Assembly (NCBI GenBank): GCA_002729725.1
Contig: PBYS01000035.1
Coordinates: forward strand, 24,688-88,687
Reading direction: 5' to 3'
From: Puniceicoccaceae bacterium
GTDB taxonomy: Bacteria > Verrucomicrobiota > Verrucomicrobiia > Opitutales > Coraliomargaritaceae
DNA: 64,000 nt
Numbering within the stretch: position 1 is the stretch's first letter; each line of letters begins with the position of its first letter. Below are positions 1-8,439 of this stretch, piece by piece. The notes below the pieces were generated by a model. That model did not search any database, was not told where the DNA came from, and worked only from the letters and a program-made list of their open reading frames with translations. Position numbers and translations under genes: made by a program.

Positions 1-208
1 AGCCACGGTGGGCACGAATGAAAGCATCTTGCGTGACCTCCTCCGCATCCTGCTTGTTTTTAAGAAGATGTGAAACACGTGCAAAGATCCGATCGTAATA
101 ACGAGTGACCATATCATTATAGGCGGCCGTGTCGCCCGCCTTAATGCGCTCAATCAGCAAATCATCAGGATTCATCGTTTCGGTTTTAGCACTCATAGTT
201 GTGTTCAT
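1..208 (-). CDS. ECF-type RNA polymerase sigma factor, N-terminal part (runs off the left edge)
   Basis: Reading the complementary strand from the ATG at 208 gives about 69 residues typical of sigma-70 region 2: a DLLIERIKAGDTAAYNDMV start, a YYDRIFARVSHLLKN core and the VTQDAFIRAHRG region 2.2 signature (core RNA polymerase contact). ECF factors direct polymerase to a small regulon and are usually paired with an anti-sigma factor encoded downstream, here outside the window. A second in-frame ATG at 196 is an alternative start. Region 4 is not visible, so the subgroup cannot be named. Confidence 0.8.
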   Translation of the reverse strand, partial: MNTTMSAKTETMNPDDLLIERIKAGDTAAYNDMVTRYYDRIFARVSHLLKNKQDAEEVTQDAFIRAHRG

Positions 209-288
209 GGAAGGTAGATCGTTAAAAGCTTAGATTTGTTCCAACAAACTTCGTTCAATTTAAAATATAAAAAAGTTTATTCCTTTCC

Positions 289-317
289 TTGACAAGATGC
301 AAGTGCAGCCTTTTTAT
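289..317 (+). promoter_or_regulatory. Probable sigma-70 promoter of tRNA-Lys
   Basis: A perfect TTGACA (289-294) is followed after 17 bases by TTTTAT (312-317, 4 of 6 matches to the -10 consensus). It ends 17 bases before the mature tRNA 5' end, as expected for a tRNA promoter. Confidence 0.55.
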
Positions 318-334
318 CCCGCGCTTTCGTGTAG

Positions 335-410
<76 letters not shown>

Positions 411-417
411 CGGAAAT

Positions 418-450
418 AAAGCCCGTCAGTTCCAGCTCGCGGGCTTTTTT
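418..450 (+). terminator. Rho-independent terminator of tRNA-Lys
   Basis: Perfect 8-bp stem AAAGCCCG (418-425) / CGGGCTTT (440-447) followed by a T-run to 450. It lies 7 bases after the tRNA 3' end. Confidence 0.8.
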
Positions 451-708
451 GTGCCCCTTCTGCGCGATCGCGACGTACGCCGCGCGGTCGAAGGGGAAGT
501 TTCGAGGAAAGGAAGCACGCACGGCAAAGCGGGCATCCTACGCCCAAACCAAGACTTGACTAAGTAAAAACCTCACTCGGGCAGCTCGATTCCGCTCAGT
601 TTCTCTGAGTCGGCCCACAAAGAAATCTAACATGAGCCTAGAAATCATCTGCAGCAGCCAAGCATCAGTCATCATTATATTGAGCGATTTCACCTCACCC
701 AATCAGGC
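451..708. other. Intergenic stretch with one imperfect dyad, no gene seen
   Basis: No convincing coding frame. At 454-496 there is an interrupted inverted repeat (CCCCTTC at 454-460 with GAAGGGG at 490-496, and inner GCGCG/CGCGC), which could form a long hairpin after the tRNA terminator. Nothing else recognisable is present up to the lipoprotein gene at 709. Confidence 0.4.
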
Positions 709-1368
709 TTAATTTAAAAGCGTTAAACGCCCCGACCATTCTTTGTTACTACCCATATAATCGAGCAAATAGCTGAGGCTACGTTTCACCACATCGTATT
801 CGGAAGCTTTACTTTGATACAGGGTAAGCGCCTCTTGGTTCATCACATCGATTTTCTGCTGGGGATTGAGATCTGCGGGAAAAGTGGACACGGTGACACG
901 AACAAATGAAGACCAGCCCGTTTCCTCATTAACTCGATCTACCGGCTGATAAGCAGCCACGTAATAAGGGTTAAAGACCAAAACTCGGTGGTCTTCCTGC
1001 GTATTGGTCAACTCCTGAAAACTAATAATCTCAAAGCCCTTGGTTTCGAGCTTCCGCTCGATCACAGCTTGGATCTCTGCGGCATGGGGCGCTGGCGAAG
1101 TCCAGTATAGTGCTCCGTCACCCCTGAGCTTATAGGCCAATGCATCCATTGCTTGCGAGTTTTGATTCAAACGCAGCGGAGGGAATACATAAACTTGCGG
1201 CGGCAAGTGATCTTTATCCAAGGCATAAACGGCCTTAGCATTGATTAGGGCATCCCACTGAGAGAGATTCAGCTTAGCGGGAGCACTCGCAGGCTCCGCC
1301 TTCGGCGTAGTCGAGCAGCCTAAAAAGAAAACACACAAAAACGTGATGGGTATGAAGAAAAAACGCAT
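709..1368 (-). CDS. Hypothetical lipoprotein
   Basis: 219 residues. The N-terminus is a classical lipoprotein signal: MRFFFIP, a hydrophobic core and the lipobox FLGC with the cysteine near residue 18, so the mature protein should be lipid-anchored in the envelope. The remainder is soluble with mixed alpha/beta character; features are a PPQVYVFPPLRLNQN stretch, a region ending ERKLETKGFEIISFQEL, and a C-terminal YLLDYMGSNKEW helix. The alternation of a short strand, a helix and a 'fEIIs' strand recalls small periplasmic lipoproteins such as DUF4136-type proteins, but I do not recognise a family. No operon partner: the upstream gene is the PEP-CTERM/autotransporter pair on the same strand, separated by a terminator at 1421-1456. 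Confidence 0.75.
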   Translation of the reverse strand: MRFFFIPITFLCVFFLGCSTTPKAEPASAPAKLNLSQWDALINAKAVYALDKDHLPPQVYVFPPLRLNQNSQAMDALAYKLRGDGALYWTSPAPHAAEIQAVIERKLETKGFEIISFQELTNTQEDHRVLVFNPYYVAAYQPVDRVNEETGWSSFVRVTVSTFPADLNPQQKIDVMNQEALTLYQSKASEYDVVKRSLSYLLDYMGSNKEWSGRLTLLN

Positions 1369-1420
1369 AGTTAGAAATGCTGTCTGCGATTTAAAATAGA
1401 ATCACAAGGATGGATCCACT

Positions 1421-1456
1421 AAAAAGAAAAAAGCCGCCAACATTGTTGGCGGCTTT
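1421..1456 (-). terminator. Rho-independent terminator of the trimeric autotransporter gene
   Basis: Perfect inverted repeat AAGCCGCCAAC/GTTGGCGGCTT centred near 1443. Read on the minus strand it is followed by a T-rich tract (complement of the A-run 1421-1430). It lies 26 bases past the stop codon at 1482. Confidence 0.85.
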
Positions 1457-1481
1457 GAATCAATCTATCCCAAGAATCGGA

Positions 1482-2276
1482 CTACCATTGAACCCCAACA
1501 CCGGCTTTAACCACTGACTCTTCCAAGTCTGTGGTCGAAGCAGCACCGAAGTTTACTTGCCAGTTCTCATTGATACGGCGCGAGTAGTTGATGGACATGC
1601 CAGTTTCGCCGTCGAAATGAGCAGCCGCAACATCCAATGCATTCGTCATACCTGGTAGCACTGTTGTGTGCTGTAGAGCGGCAACCATTGCAATGCCACG
1701 GCGATTTTGATCAATATCTCTGCGATTGCTGTCAATTCTTGAACTATTATTAGCAATAGCACCTGAGTTCGCTGCGATCGCGGTGGAATTGACGGCGATG
1801 TCAGCAGCGTTTACACCAATCGCGTTGGTATTAATAACGATATCGGCAGCGTTCGCTGCAATATCGACATCGTTCGAGGTTATCGCAGCAGTGTTCGCGG
1901 CAATATCGACATCGTTCGAGGTAATCGCTGCAGTGTTCGCGGCGATATCGACATCGTTCGAGGTTATCGCAGCAGTGTTCGCTGCGATATCGACATCGTT
2001 CGAAGTTATCGCAGCAGTGTTCGCTGCGATATCGCCATCGTTTGAAGTTATCGCAGCAGTGTTCGCTGCGATATCGACATCGTTCGAGGTAATCGCAGCA
2101 GTGTTTGTTGCGATGTCGCCATCGTTTGCTGTAATTGCGGCAGCGTTCACTGATACTCCGCTCGTGTTGGCGTTGATTTCGAGGGCTTCTCCGAAATCAT
2201 ATGAGCCATCTGCTGCCTGAGCAAAGCTAGAGATAAGACTGCCTGCGACTAAAGTTCCAATAATTTTCTTATTCAT
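1482..2276 (-). CDS. Small trimeric autotransporter adhesin (YadA-like) with N@d coiled-coil repeat stalk
   Basis: 264 residues, a miniature member of the trimeric autotransporter (type Vc) family. Residues 1-21 are a signal peptide (MNKKIIG..., cut after SFAQA). Residues 46-143 are seven copies of a 14-residue unit of the form AAITSNDVDIAANT; residues 144-194 continue as degenerate heptads. Each heptad places Ile at position a and Asn at position d, the N@d pattern known from trimeric autotransporter stalks, where the Asn layers coordinate anions inside the trimer. The last about 70 residues (RRGIAMVAALQH... to ...AGVGVQW) match the YadA C-terminal anchor: a short helix, then amphipathic strands and a terminal aromatic residue. 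No globular head is present. The role is inferred as a trimeric surface fibre; adhesion itself is not shown. The start is the ATG at 2276. Confidence 0.85.
   Translation of the reverse strand: MNKKIIGTLVAGSLISSFAQAADGSYDFGEALEINANTSGVSVNAAAITANDGDIATNTAAITSNDVDIAANTAAITSNDGDIAANTAAITSNDVDIAANTAAITSNDVDIAANTAAITSNDVDIAANTAAITSNDVDIAANAADIVINTNAIGVNAADIAVNSTAIAANSGAIANNSSRIDSNRRDIDQNRRGIAMVAALQHTTVLPGMTNALDVAAAHFDGETGMSINYSRRINENWQVNFGAASTTDLEESVVKAGVGVQW
1848..2141 (-). repeat. Seven tandem 42-base repeats in the autotransporter stalk
   Basis: Seven consecutive 42-base units encode the 14-residue AAITSND(V/G)DIAANT motif. The units are nearly identical at DNA level (recurring tcgacatcgttcgag core), implying recent expansion by slippage or recombination, and probably length variation between strains. 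Confidence 0.9.
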
Positions 2277-2410
2277 AATTCTGTAATAACTTCTACTTAT
2301 TTGTTAACGTAATATTCTATAATGAGATAGCTGCGGACACGACTAAGCATGCCACAGATACTGACACCATGGTTATAATTGACTACTATCAGCGGTAAAG
2401 CTGCTGAAAC

Positions 2411-3016
2411 TTAAGCGCGACGACGCGAAAAGACAGAGCAAGCACCCAGCGCGAAGAGTCCTAGCACCAAGCTAGAGGAGCTCAGTTCTGGAACAGCGAC
2501 AGAATCTTGCAGCACACCGGCAGATGGATTAAGATCTGGCGCAACTCCAGTCCCCCAGTAAAGCCCGAGCTCACCAGTGATCGCACCGGGATCAAATAGG
2601 CCAGCGCCTGCAAAAGAAAGTGTAGTATCCGAACCGAATGACATACCTGACGTTAAGCTCATGTCAAAAGGTATAATGGCGACAGTACCACCAGTTGGAA
2701 GAGAATCAATCGTCTCAACATTCCCGGAAAGATCTGCAGCCCCGAGTGTGGTTGCAGCTCCATCAGGTGTAAGCACTGCCACAATGCCAGTGGAGCTGAA
2801 GAAGCTAGAAGTGCCCCCAGTATCCGCCAAAAAGAGTGCAAAGTCATTAACAGGGGCAGTGCCCGCCAACTCAGAGACACCTGATATTGTGATAGTTAAA
2901 ACGTCAGAAGTGAACTCATCGATCACAAAGGATAAGTTCGCACTAGCCGAAGAGACTGCGAGCAATGAGCCAACAGCGAATGCGGTATATTTTTTATTTA
3001 GTAAGAAGGACTTCAT
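2411..3016 (-). CDS. PEP-CTERM-type secreted protein
   Basis: 201 residues from the ATG at 3016; an upstream in-frame start at 3052 would add 12 hydrophobic residues and is less likely because MKSFLLNKKYTAFAVGSLLA is a standard signal peptide. The middle is Ser/Thr/Gly/Ala-rich with beta character and no catalytic motif. The C-terminus VPELSSSSLVLGLFALGACSVFSRRRA is a PEP-CTERM sorting tail: a V-P-E motif, one membrane segment and an arginine cluster. Such tails are cleaved by an exosortase (EpsH/XrtA family) and are common in Verrucomicrobia. The function of the mature part is unknown; surface or exopolysaccharide-associated placement is inferred. The exosortase gene is not in this window. 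Confidence 0.8.
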   Translation of the reverse strand: MKSFLLNKKYTAFAVGSLLAVSSASANLSFVIDEFTSDVLTITISGVSELAGTAPVNDFALFLADTGGTSSFFSSTGIVAVLTPDGAATTLGAADLSGNVETIDSLPTGGTVAIIPFDMSLTSGMSFGSDTTLSFAGAGLFDPGAITGELGLYWGTGVAPDLNPSAGVLQDSVAVPELSSSSLVLGLFALGACSVFSRRRA

Positions 3017-3203
3017 CTTAGATAATATTATAATTGGTAGAATTAGAACCAACAGCGGCTCTAGATAAATTTAATACCAACATGACACAAGGGTGGCAAG
3101 CAACAAATAGAGGATACACCCCAGTTACTAGACAATAGACCCCATCTAACGTAAAAACAAAGGAAATACACCCTAGCTAACGGAACCACTCCCCGTATTG
3201 AGC

Positions 3204-5813
3204 TTAGCGTAAGCGATTCGTGCCAGTCTGCCTCACCTCATCAGGCCCTACGATCAGCTTTACGCGCTTGTCAGAAGTGAAATATGTATTCGCAAAGCGA
3301 GCGAGTGCGGCGGCATCCACTTGATCCAGCTGGCTGGCGTGCTCGACATCATCGTCGATAGGTAGGCCATAAGTGACCTGAATCGCAGCATGCATGGCGC
3401 GCGCGCCGATGGTTTGCTTGCCCATCGGCCGGGCGGCTTTCAAGCGCGTGCGACAGCGAGCGAGTTCCTCCTTAGTCACTTCACCGGCGGCCACACGCGC
3501 GATCTCGATATCCATTTCGCGCACGACGGCCTCCGCTTGCTCAGGTTGAGTGCCGGCATAGAAAACAAACATCCCGGTCTGCAAACCAATCACCCGCGTG
3601 GTGCCTACATAGTAAGCCATACCCTGATCTTCGCGCACGCGTTCAAAAAGACGGCTAGACATGCCGCTAAAGAGTTCGTTGAGCACTTCGGCAACAATGT
3701 AATCCTTGGACTGAATGCCTGTATCCGGATAAGCTTGTAATACCACGGCTTGCTCACGCTCCATCGTTTCGTGCCCGATGTAAGCTACAGTTGCCACTGG
3801 CGCAGGCGCATCGACTGAATCAAAGGCCTCGGCAGGCAATTGTGTTTCGAGTAAGGGGCGCAGGCGCTCGACCAGCGTGGATGGCTGGAAGTCCCCCGTA
3901 ACCGAGAGCACAAGATTCCCCGCTCGAACTAAGCTGCGATAGTGGGCCGCAATATCTTCAGCAGTGAGCGCTTTAAGGTCGGCCACACGTCCACCCGGTC
4001 CCACTGCAAAGGGGTGATCTCCGAAGAAACGCTCACGTAATTTGCGAAAGCCATAGTCGAGAATTTCGTCGTCGTCCTCCAACAGGCTGGCAACTTGCGC
4101 CTCACGCTCCGTCTCAAAGGTGGCCGAATTAAAGACAGGCGCCGTTAGGGCATCGCTCAAGAGCTCGAGTGCGACATCAAGATCGGCAGGCAACACTTCG
4201 ATCGCAAAGCTTATGGTATTGTTACCACCTGTTGCAGAGAAGCTCCCCCCAATACTTTCAACTAATTCGGCAATGGCAGATGCGCTACGGCGCTGGGTGT
4301 CTTTAGTCAACAGCTCTGCCAGCAAGGAGGAGATCCCACGCTGATTGACAGCTTCGTAGAGAGGCCCTCCTTGTAGCACACAACGGAGGTGCACTTTCGG
4401 CAAGCGACTATCTGGCTGTAGCAGTAACCGTGCACCACTGGACATTATGATTTGCTCAAAAGGTTCTAAGGCCAACTTTTCTTCCAAGGCCGCGGTCGAA
4501 TCAATGATTTGTGGTGCCGGCCCGAGCGTGACCGCGGACATACTTTCGTCCACTAAGTAGCGCTGAGCGGCCGCTTGCAAATCTCCCGGCTTCACCGCTT
4601 GCAATCTTTTCAAATAACGACGGCCATAATAAATATCCCCGATCACCACCTCACCTAAGCCTAAGCGCGAAGCCTGACCACTCATCGTCTTGCGACCGTT
4701 GATCTCAGAAGTGAGCGCTTGCCGGCGTGCTTTTTCGACCACCGATTCGGGCAGACCTTGCGCTTCAACCTCAGCCAACAAATCAAGAATGGCCTGCTCG
4801 ACCTCACGACTCTTCTCAGCATCGCACACATAAGAAATCCAGAAGAGACCACTGCCGCCGGGGTTCCAATTACGACAATCGATATAATTCACTAGTTTAC
4901 GTTGGTTGCGCAAGCGCTCCCAGAGCAAAGAACTCTCACCGCCGCCCAAGGCATGTGCCAGCGCATCCAAGCAAGGCGAGTCGGGATGGCTCATGTGGGG
5001 CACCTTGAACCCCAGACCTCCACGAAAGATGTTATACTCCCCGACGACATCTTCCCGCCTCGCAGCGAGTTGCACCGGTTCCTCTTCGATCCGCACTGGC
5101 GCTAAACGTCCACGTTGCACGGCTCCAAATTGCTTTTCAACTTCTGCCAAACATTCTTCGGGCGCCACCGCTCCCACCACGGAGACCACCATGTTGTTGG
5201 GCACGTAGCGGGCATGATAATAGGCGCGCAACTCCTCCGCAGTGACCTGCTCGTAGAGGGCTCGGTGCCCAATGACTGGCTCCCGATAAGGATGGCGCTG
5301 AAAGGCGGTGCGAAAGAGTGCCTGACTAAGCTGACGGTCGGGATCATCCAGCCCCATATCGATCTCCCGTAGAATGACCGAGCGCTCACGCTCCACTTCC
5401 TGCGTCGGCAGGGTCGAGTGCAAAACGATATCAGAAAGCACGTCCACAACTTGATGAAAAGCAGCCGAAGGTGCATCGATATAGTAAACCGTACGATCAA
5501 AGGTGGTATAGGCATTAATCGAACCGCCGATGGCATGCACTTCGCGACTGATCGATTTACCATCACGGCGTGAAGTCCCCTTAAAGAGCATATGCTCTAA
5601 ATAGTGTGAGAGCCCTGAACCAATATATGCGTCCTCGTGTATGCTGCCCGTTTTGACCCAAACCTGGACAGAGACCACTTCGCTGGAAAAATCCGGGCGA
5701 TGCACCAAGGTCAGCCCATTGGGCAAGACATGCCGCTCCACAGGCGCCTTAAATAGACGCTCAATGAGCTCATGAGATTGTGTGGCAGAGAACTGATTGG
5801 GGCTGATTTCCAT
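3204..5813 (-). CDS. M16 family zinc metalloprotease (two-repeat, pitrilysin/processing-protease type)
   Basis: 869 residues, long enough for four M16 half-domains in one chain. The inverted zinc motif HxxEH is seen as HYLEH (H70, E73, H74), followed at about 75 residues by the ERSVILREID segment that supplies the third ligand. The C-terminal pair of domains (from about residue 430) lacks HxxEH and carries the usual R/Y substrate-clamp region (YYVGTTRVIGLQTGMFVFYAGT), as in family members where only the first half is catalytic. No signal peptide is apparent, so cytoplasmic or non-classical location is likely. Known family roles are degradation of peptides and processing of precursors; the substrate here cannot be told. 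It is a stand-alone gene with 150-200 base gaps on both sides. Confidence 0.9.
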   Translation of the reverse strand: MEISPNQFSATQSHELIERLFKAPVERHVLPNGLTLVHRPDFSSEVVSVQVWVKTGSIHEDAYIGSGLSHYLEHMLFKGTSRRDGKSISREVHAIGGSINAYTTFDRTVYYIDAPSAAFHQVVDVLSDIVLHSTLPTQEVERERSVILREIDMGLDDPDRQLSQALFRTAFQRHPYREPVIGHRALYEQVTAEELRAYYHARYVPNNMVVSVVGAVAPEECLAEVEKQFGAVQRGRLAPVRIEEEPVQLAARREDVVGEYNIFRGGLGFKVPHMSHPDSPCLDALAHALGGGESSLLWERLRNQRKLVNYIDCRNWNPGGSGLFWISYVCDAEKSREVEQAILDLLAEVEAQGLPESVVEKARRQALTSEINGRKTMSGQASRLGLGEVVIGDIYYGRRYLKRLQAVKPGDLQAAAQRYLVDESMSAVTLGPAPQIIDSTAALEEKLALEPFEQIIMSSGARLLLQPDSRLPKVHLRCVLQGGPLYEAVNQRGISSLLAELLTKDTQRRSASAIAELVESIGGSFSATGGNNTISFAIEVLPADLDVALELLSDALTAPVFNSATFETEREAQVASLLEDDDEILDYGFRKLRERFFGDHPFAVGPGGRVADLKALTAEDIAAHYRSLVRAGNLVLSVTGDFQPSTLVERLRPLLETQLPAEAFDSVDAPAPVATVAYIGHETMEREQAVVLQAYPDTGIQSKDYIVAEVLNELFSGMSSRLFERVREDQGMAYYVGTTRVIGLQTGMFVFYAGTQPEQAEAVVREMDIEIARVAAGEVTKEELARCRTRLKAARPMGKQTIGARAMHAAIQVTYGLPIDDDVEHASQLDQVDAAALARFANTYFTSDKRVKLIVGPDEVRQTGTNRLR

Positions 5814-6008
5814 AAAAAAGTGGAATTAGAACACAGTGAGCGACAATTTCGATCATAAGTTTGCAGTTGCAGCCTAGGGGCTACCCCTCAATGTTAAAAA
5901 GTAACAACTCTAATCATTTGTTAGAATCTTGTTTAAGCCCCTGATAACAAGCCCACTAGGTGCTTTGACAGTTGATTCACAAAGCAAGCTCCGCATATTC
6001 GTCTCAAG

Positions 6009-6650
6009 ATGTTTTCTCTCTCTAAATCTAAGCGTTCCAAAAAGAAGGACTTAAAAGATCCCCCAGAGGCAATAGCGCCCATTCAACAACCGCCCCCGCC
6101 ACCGGCTCGCCAAACGACCCGTAAATTAAGTTTAAAAACGGCCATCGCAGCCGCCACTCGCCGTGAAGGCGCAGAAGTGACGCCCTTGTTGAGCCCGATC
6201 GACGAGTTCCCTTCGGTCAAAACGAAATCTGGCAAGCAGCAGGAAATGGAGGCGCACTTACTTGAGTTGCAAGCCGAGATTATCGTGCGTGAAGACCAGG
6301 TATCACAACGTGAGAAACGCGTCGAAGCGCATGAACTGGAGCTCAATGAGCGCGAAGCTCTACTACAAGCACACAAGAGTTTGCTAGAGAGTCAACGCAG
6401 TGCGCCCAACGAGAGCGCAGACAATTCAAACGGGGACCTCAGTAAAGAAGCCAAAGCACTCAAAGCACTCCAGCGTGAATTAGAAACTCAAGAAGCCTCA
6501 CTCAAAGAAGCGCGTCGCTTACTACAAGAGCGTGAAGCATTCATCGAACAGTGCGAAAACGAGCTCGTCGAGAAGTCGATGCTCTTAACCGAACGAGAGG
6601 CGCAAGTCGAGCAGGACGAAGAAGATAAACTAGACTCTCAGGCTTCCTAA
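6009..6650 (+). CDS. Hypothetical coiled-coil protein
   Basis: 213 residues. The N-terminus is very basic (MFSLSKSKRSKKKDLKD) followed by a proline run (about residues 24-35). From residue 80 to the end it is almost continuous Glu/Arg/Gln-rich heptad sequence with recurring 'RE..L..RE..' units, indicating a long parallel coiled coil broken by a low-complexity SAPNESADNSNGD linker near residue 135. No membrane segment, signal peptide or enzyme motif. I do not recognise a family; a scaffold or filament-forming role is possible but only inferred. It is convergent with the TpsB gene, 25 bases from its end. Confidence 0.7.
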   Translation: MFSLSKSKRSKKKDLKDPPEAIAPIQQPPPPPARQTTRKLSLKTAIAAATRREGAEVTPLLSPIDEFPSVKTKSGKQQEMEAHLLELQAEIIVREDQVSQREKRVEAHELELNEREALLQAHKSLLESQRSAPNESADNSNGDLSKEAKALKALQRELETQEASLKEARRLLQEREAFIEQCENELVEKSMLLTEREAQVEQDEEDKLDSQAS

Positions 6651-6675
6651 GTTTGCGAGCGACATGCACTGACTT

Positions 6676-8409
6676 TTAATAGCTTAAAGTTAGGCTAAAG
6701 TGCGTGCGCGAGTTATCTCCGCTGTCACTACTGCCACTATCGCGCAGTTGGACGCCATGCGTGACTTGAGCACTCAAATAGCGGCCCATTTGGTAATTCA
6801 AGCCAGCTCCCACACTCATGAGGTCGAACGGCTCTTCTCCTGTTAATTTATCTTGATTCCATGTCTCCGCGTAATCTTGAAAAATAAAGCAACGCAGCTG
6901 CCCGGGGTAGCTACGCCCCAACAAGTTCACCTTCGTTTCCATGGCAGGCAGCTGTAGTTCCTGACTCAAAAGGAATCCATTATCACCAATGGCTTCCCCC
7001 TCCTCGTAGCCGCGCACAGTGGCACTCCCTCCAGCGCTGAATTGCTCACTCCCCATCAAATTCCCTGAGGCGATTTGTAAATCAGCCTGCAGCGTCCAAT
7101 TCCAGCCCTCAAACGCACCGCCGAAGCGTGTGTCCCGAAAGAAGCTCAGCTTGCCATAGACATAATCGGCTTCTGCAAAAGCACGTGTGCCGGAAAAGTC
7201 CTCGTCAGTATTATGACTCGATAAATCCCCGGGTGAATACACCGCTGTGATCGTTCCACGCGTATAGCCCCAGCCATCGATGAAAGTTCCCCGATACTGC
7301 AAGCGCCCTTGCACCACATGCGTCAGATTATCGGAAATCGGGATCACAAATGGCGGGATGGCATAATCCAAATTATTGTCACTGGACTTAAAATCGATGC
7401 CGACCTGCCAAGAGTGCTGATAGCGCTGCCCGGCTGGCTCGAGTTCGTAATCGAAGTTCAGCCCCAATTGATAGCTACCCCCCTCCTGCATCAAAGGTGG
7501 ACTCACCTTTGCATTCGTCCATGACTGCGAGCCAAATAAAGTCAGATCGCCCTTCAGCCCAACTGGCACAGTATAACTACCGGAGAGCGAGCGCGAGTGA
7601 TCCGCTCCAGGATCACTGCTCCATTGTAGGCTCAGCTGATGGTCTAAGCCCCAAAGGTCCCCGTAGTTCACACCAGCGGTCAGTCGTATTTCCTCAGTCG
7701 ATTGCGTGCCAGAATTATTGACCCCAGCAAAGACCTTCCAAGGCTTCTGCTCTTGTGTCACTATGACAATATCACTGGTTCCCGGTTCACTGCCGCGCAC
7801 GACTTTAACCGTGGCCGATCGATAGTCACTACGGTTGATTTTGGCAATGCCTGGCACCAGCGCATTGCGATCAATCGTCTCGCCTTCTAGAAATCCAAAT
7901 CGGCTCAAGTAGCTAGCATCGGAAAAATATTGGTTTCCTTGAATACGGATTTCACCAATACGACTCTCCTGCACCACCAGTCGAACCTGCCCTTCCGTAA
8001 TGTCTTGTTCCGGCAAATACACCAAAGAATATGGCTTACCAGAGAGGGTCATTAAATTTCGCGTGCTCGATTCAAGGCGCTTCAAAGATTCGCGAGAAAT
8101 GGGATGCCCTAAAAAAGAGTCTGCCAACATTTCAAAATCTTTTCCATTTAGTGCATTGGGCAAACCTCGACGCACGAGACCTTGTGGACTGCCTTCGATC
8201 GGCGGCATGGACTCCTGAGATACGACCTCCAATAGCACGAGAGCATCAACAAGGACATATTCTCCATCATGCGCCCCAAGATCGACGGGTTCACGAGGCA
8301 GTTCAACTTCATCGCCCTGTCCGAAAGATAAACTCTTCTGAACCGCCTCTAGGCCTAAAGTCAGCCCAAGCATCAGAGGCAGTATGTACAGTTTCTTATT
8401 CATATTCAA
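6676..8409 (-). CDS. TpsB-family outer-membrane transporter (two-partner secretion, ShlB/FhaC type)
   Basis: 577 residues. Signal peptide MNMNKKLYILPLMLGLTLGLEA. Residues about 80-230 contain two POTRA-type modules (YLPEQDITEGQVRLVVQESRIGEIRIQGNQYFSD and the second VKVVRGSEPGTSDIVIVTQ). The rest is a 16-strand barrel pattern of alternating residues, including the conserved VRGY motif of loop 6 (ATVRGYEEGEAIGDNG) that is diagnostic of Omp85/TpsB barrels. It ends in an aromatic residue (SLTLSY) as outer-membrane proteins do. It should bind the TPS domain of, and export, the TpsA protein encoded immediately upstream; the two genes are separated by 30 bases and are surely cotranscribed. Confidence 0.93.
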   Translation of the reverse strand: MNMNKKLYILPLMLGLTLGLEAVQKSLSFGQGDEVELPREPVDLGAHDGEYVLVDALVLLEVVSQESMPPIEGSPQGLVRRGLPNALNGKDFEMLADSFLGHPISRESLKRLESSTRNLMTLSGKPYSLVYLPEQDITEGQVRLVVQESRIGEIRIQGNQYFSDASYLSRFGFLEGETIDRNALVPGIAKINRSDYRSATVKVVRGSEPGTSDIVIVTQEQKPWKVFAGVNNSGTQSTEEIRLTAGVNYGDLWGLDHQLSLQWSSDPGADHSRSLSGSYTVPVGLKGDLTLFGSQSWTNAKVSPPLMQEGGSYQLGLNFDYELEPAGQRYQHSWQVGIDFKSSDNNLDYAIPPFVIPISDNLTHVVQGRLQYRGTFIDGWGYTRGTITAVYSPGDLSSHNTDEDFSGTRAFAEADYVYGKLSFFRDTRFGGAFEGWNWTLQADLQIASGNLMGSEQFSAGGSATVRGYEEGEAIGDNGFLLSQELQLPAMETKVNLLGRSYPGQLRCFIFQDYAETWNQDKLTGEEPFDLMSVGAGLNYQMGRYLSAQVTHGVQLRDSGSSDSGDNSRTHFSLTLSY

Positions 8410-8439
8410 ATAATCTGTTTTATAACAATGTCCCGCGGC

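Noticed and set aside
1848..2141. Regular repeats that might be taken for a CRISPR array
   Set aside because: Units are contiguous and coding in one frame with no unique spacers.
1726..2220. Open frame on the plus strand made of repeated AAISTSFEVIAAVF units
   Set aside because: It is the antisense of the autotransporter 42-base repeats; the minus strand has the signal peptide and anchor, this frame has none.
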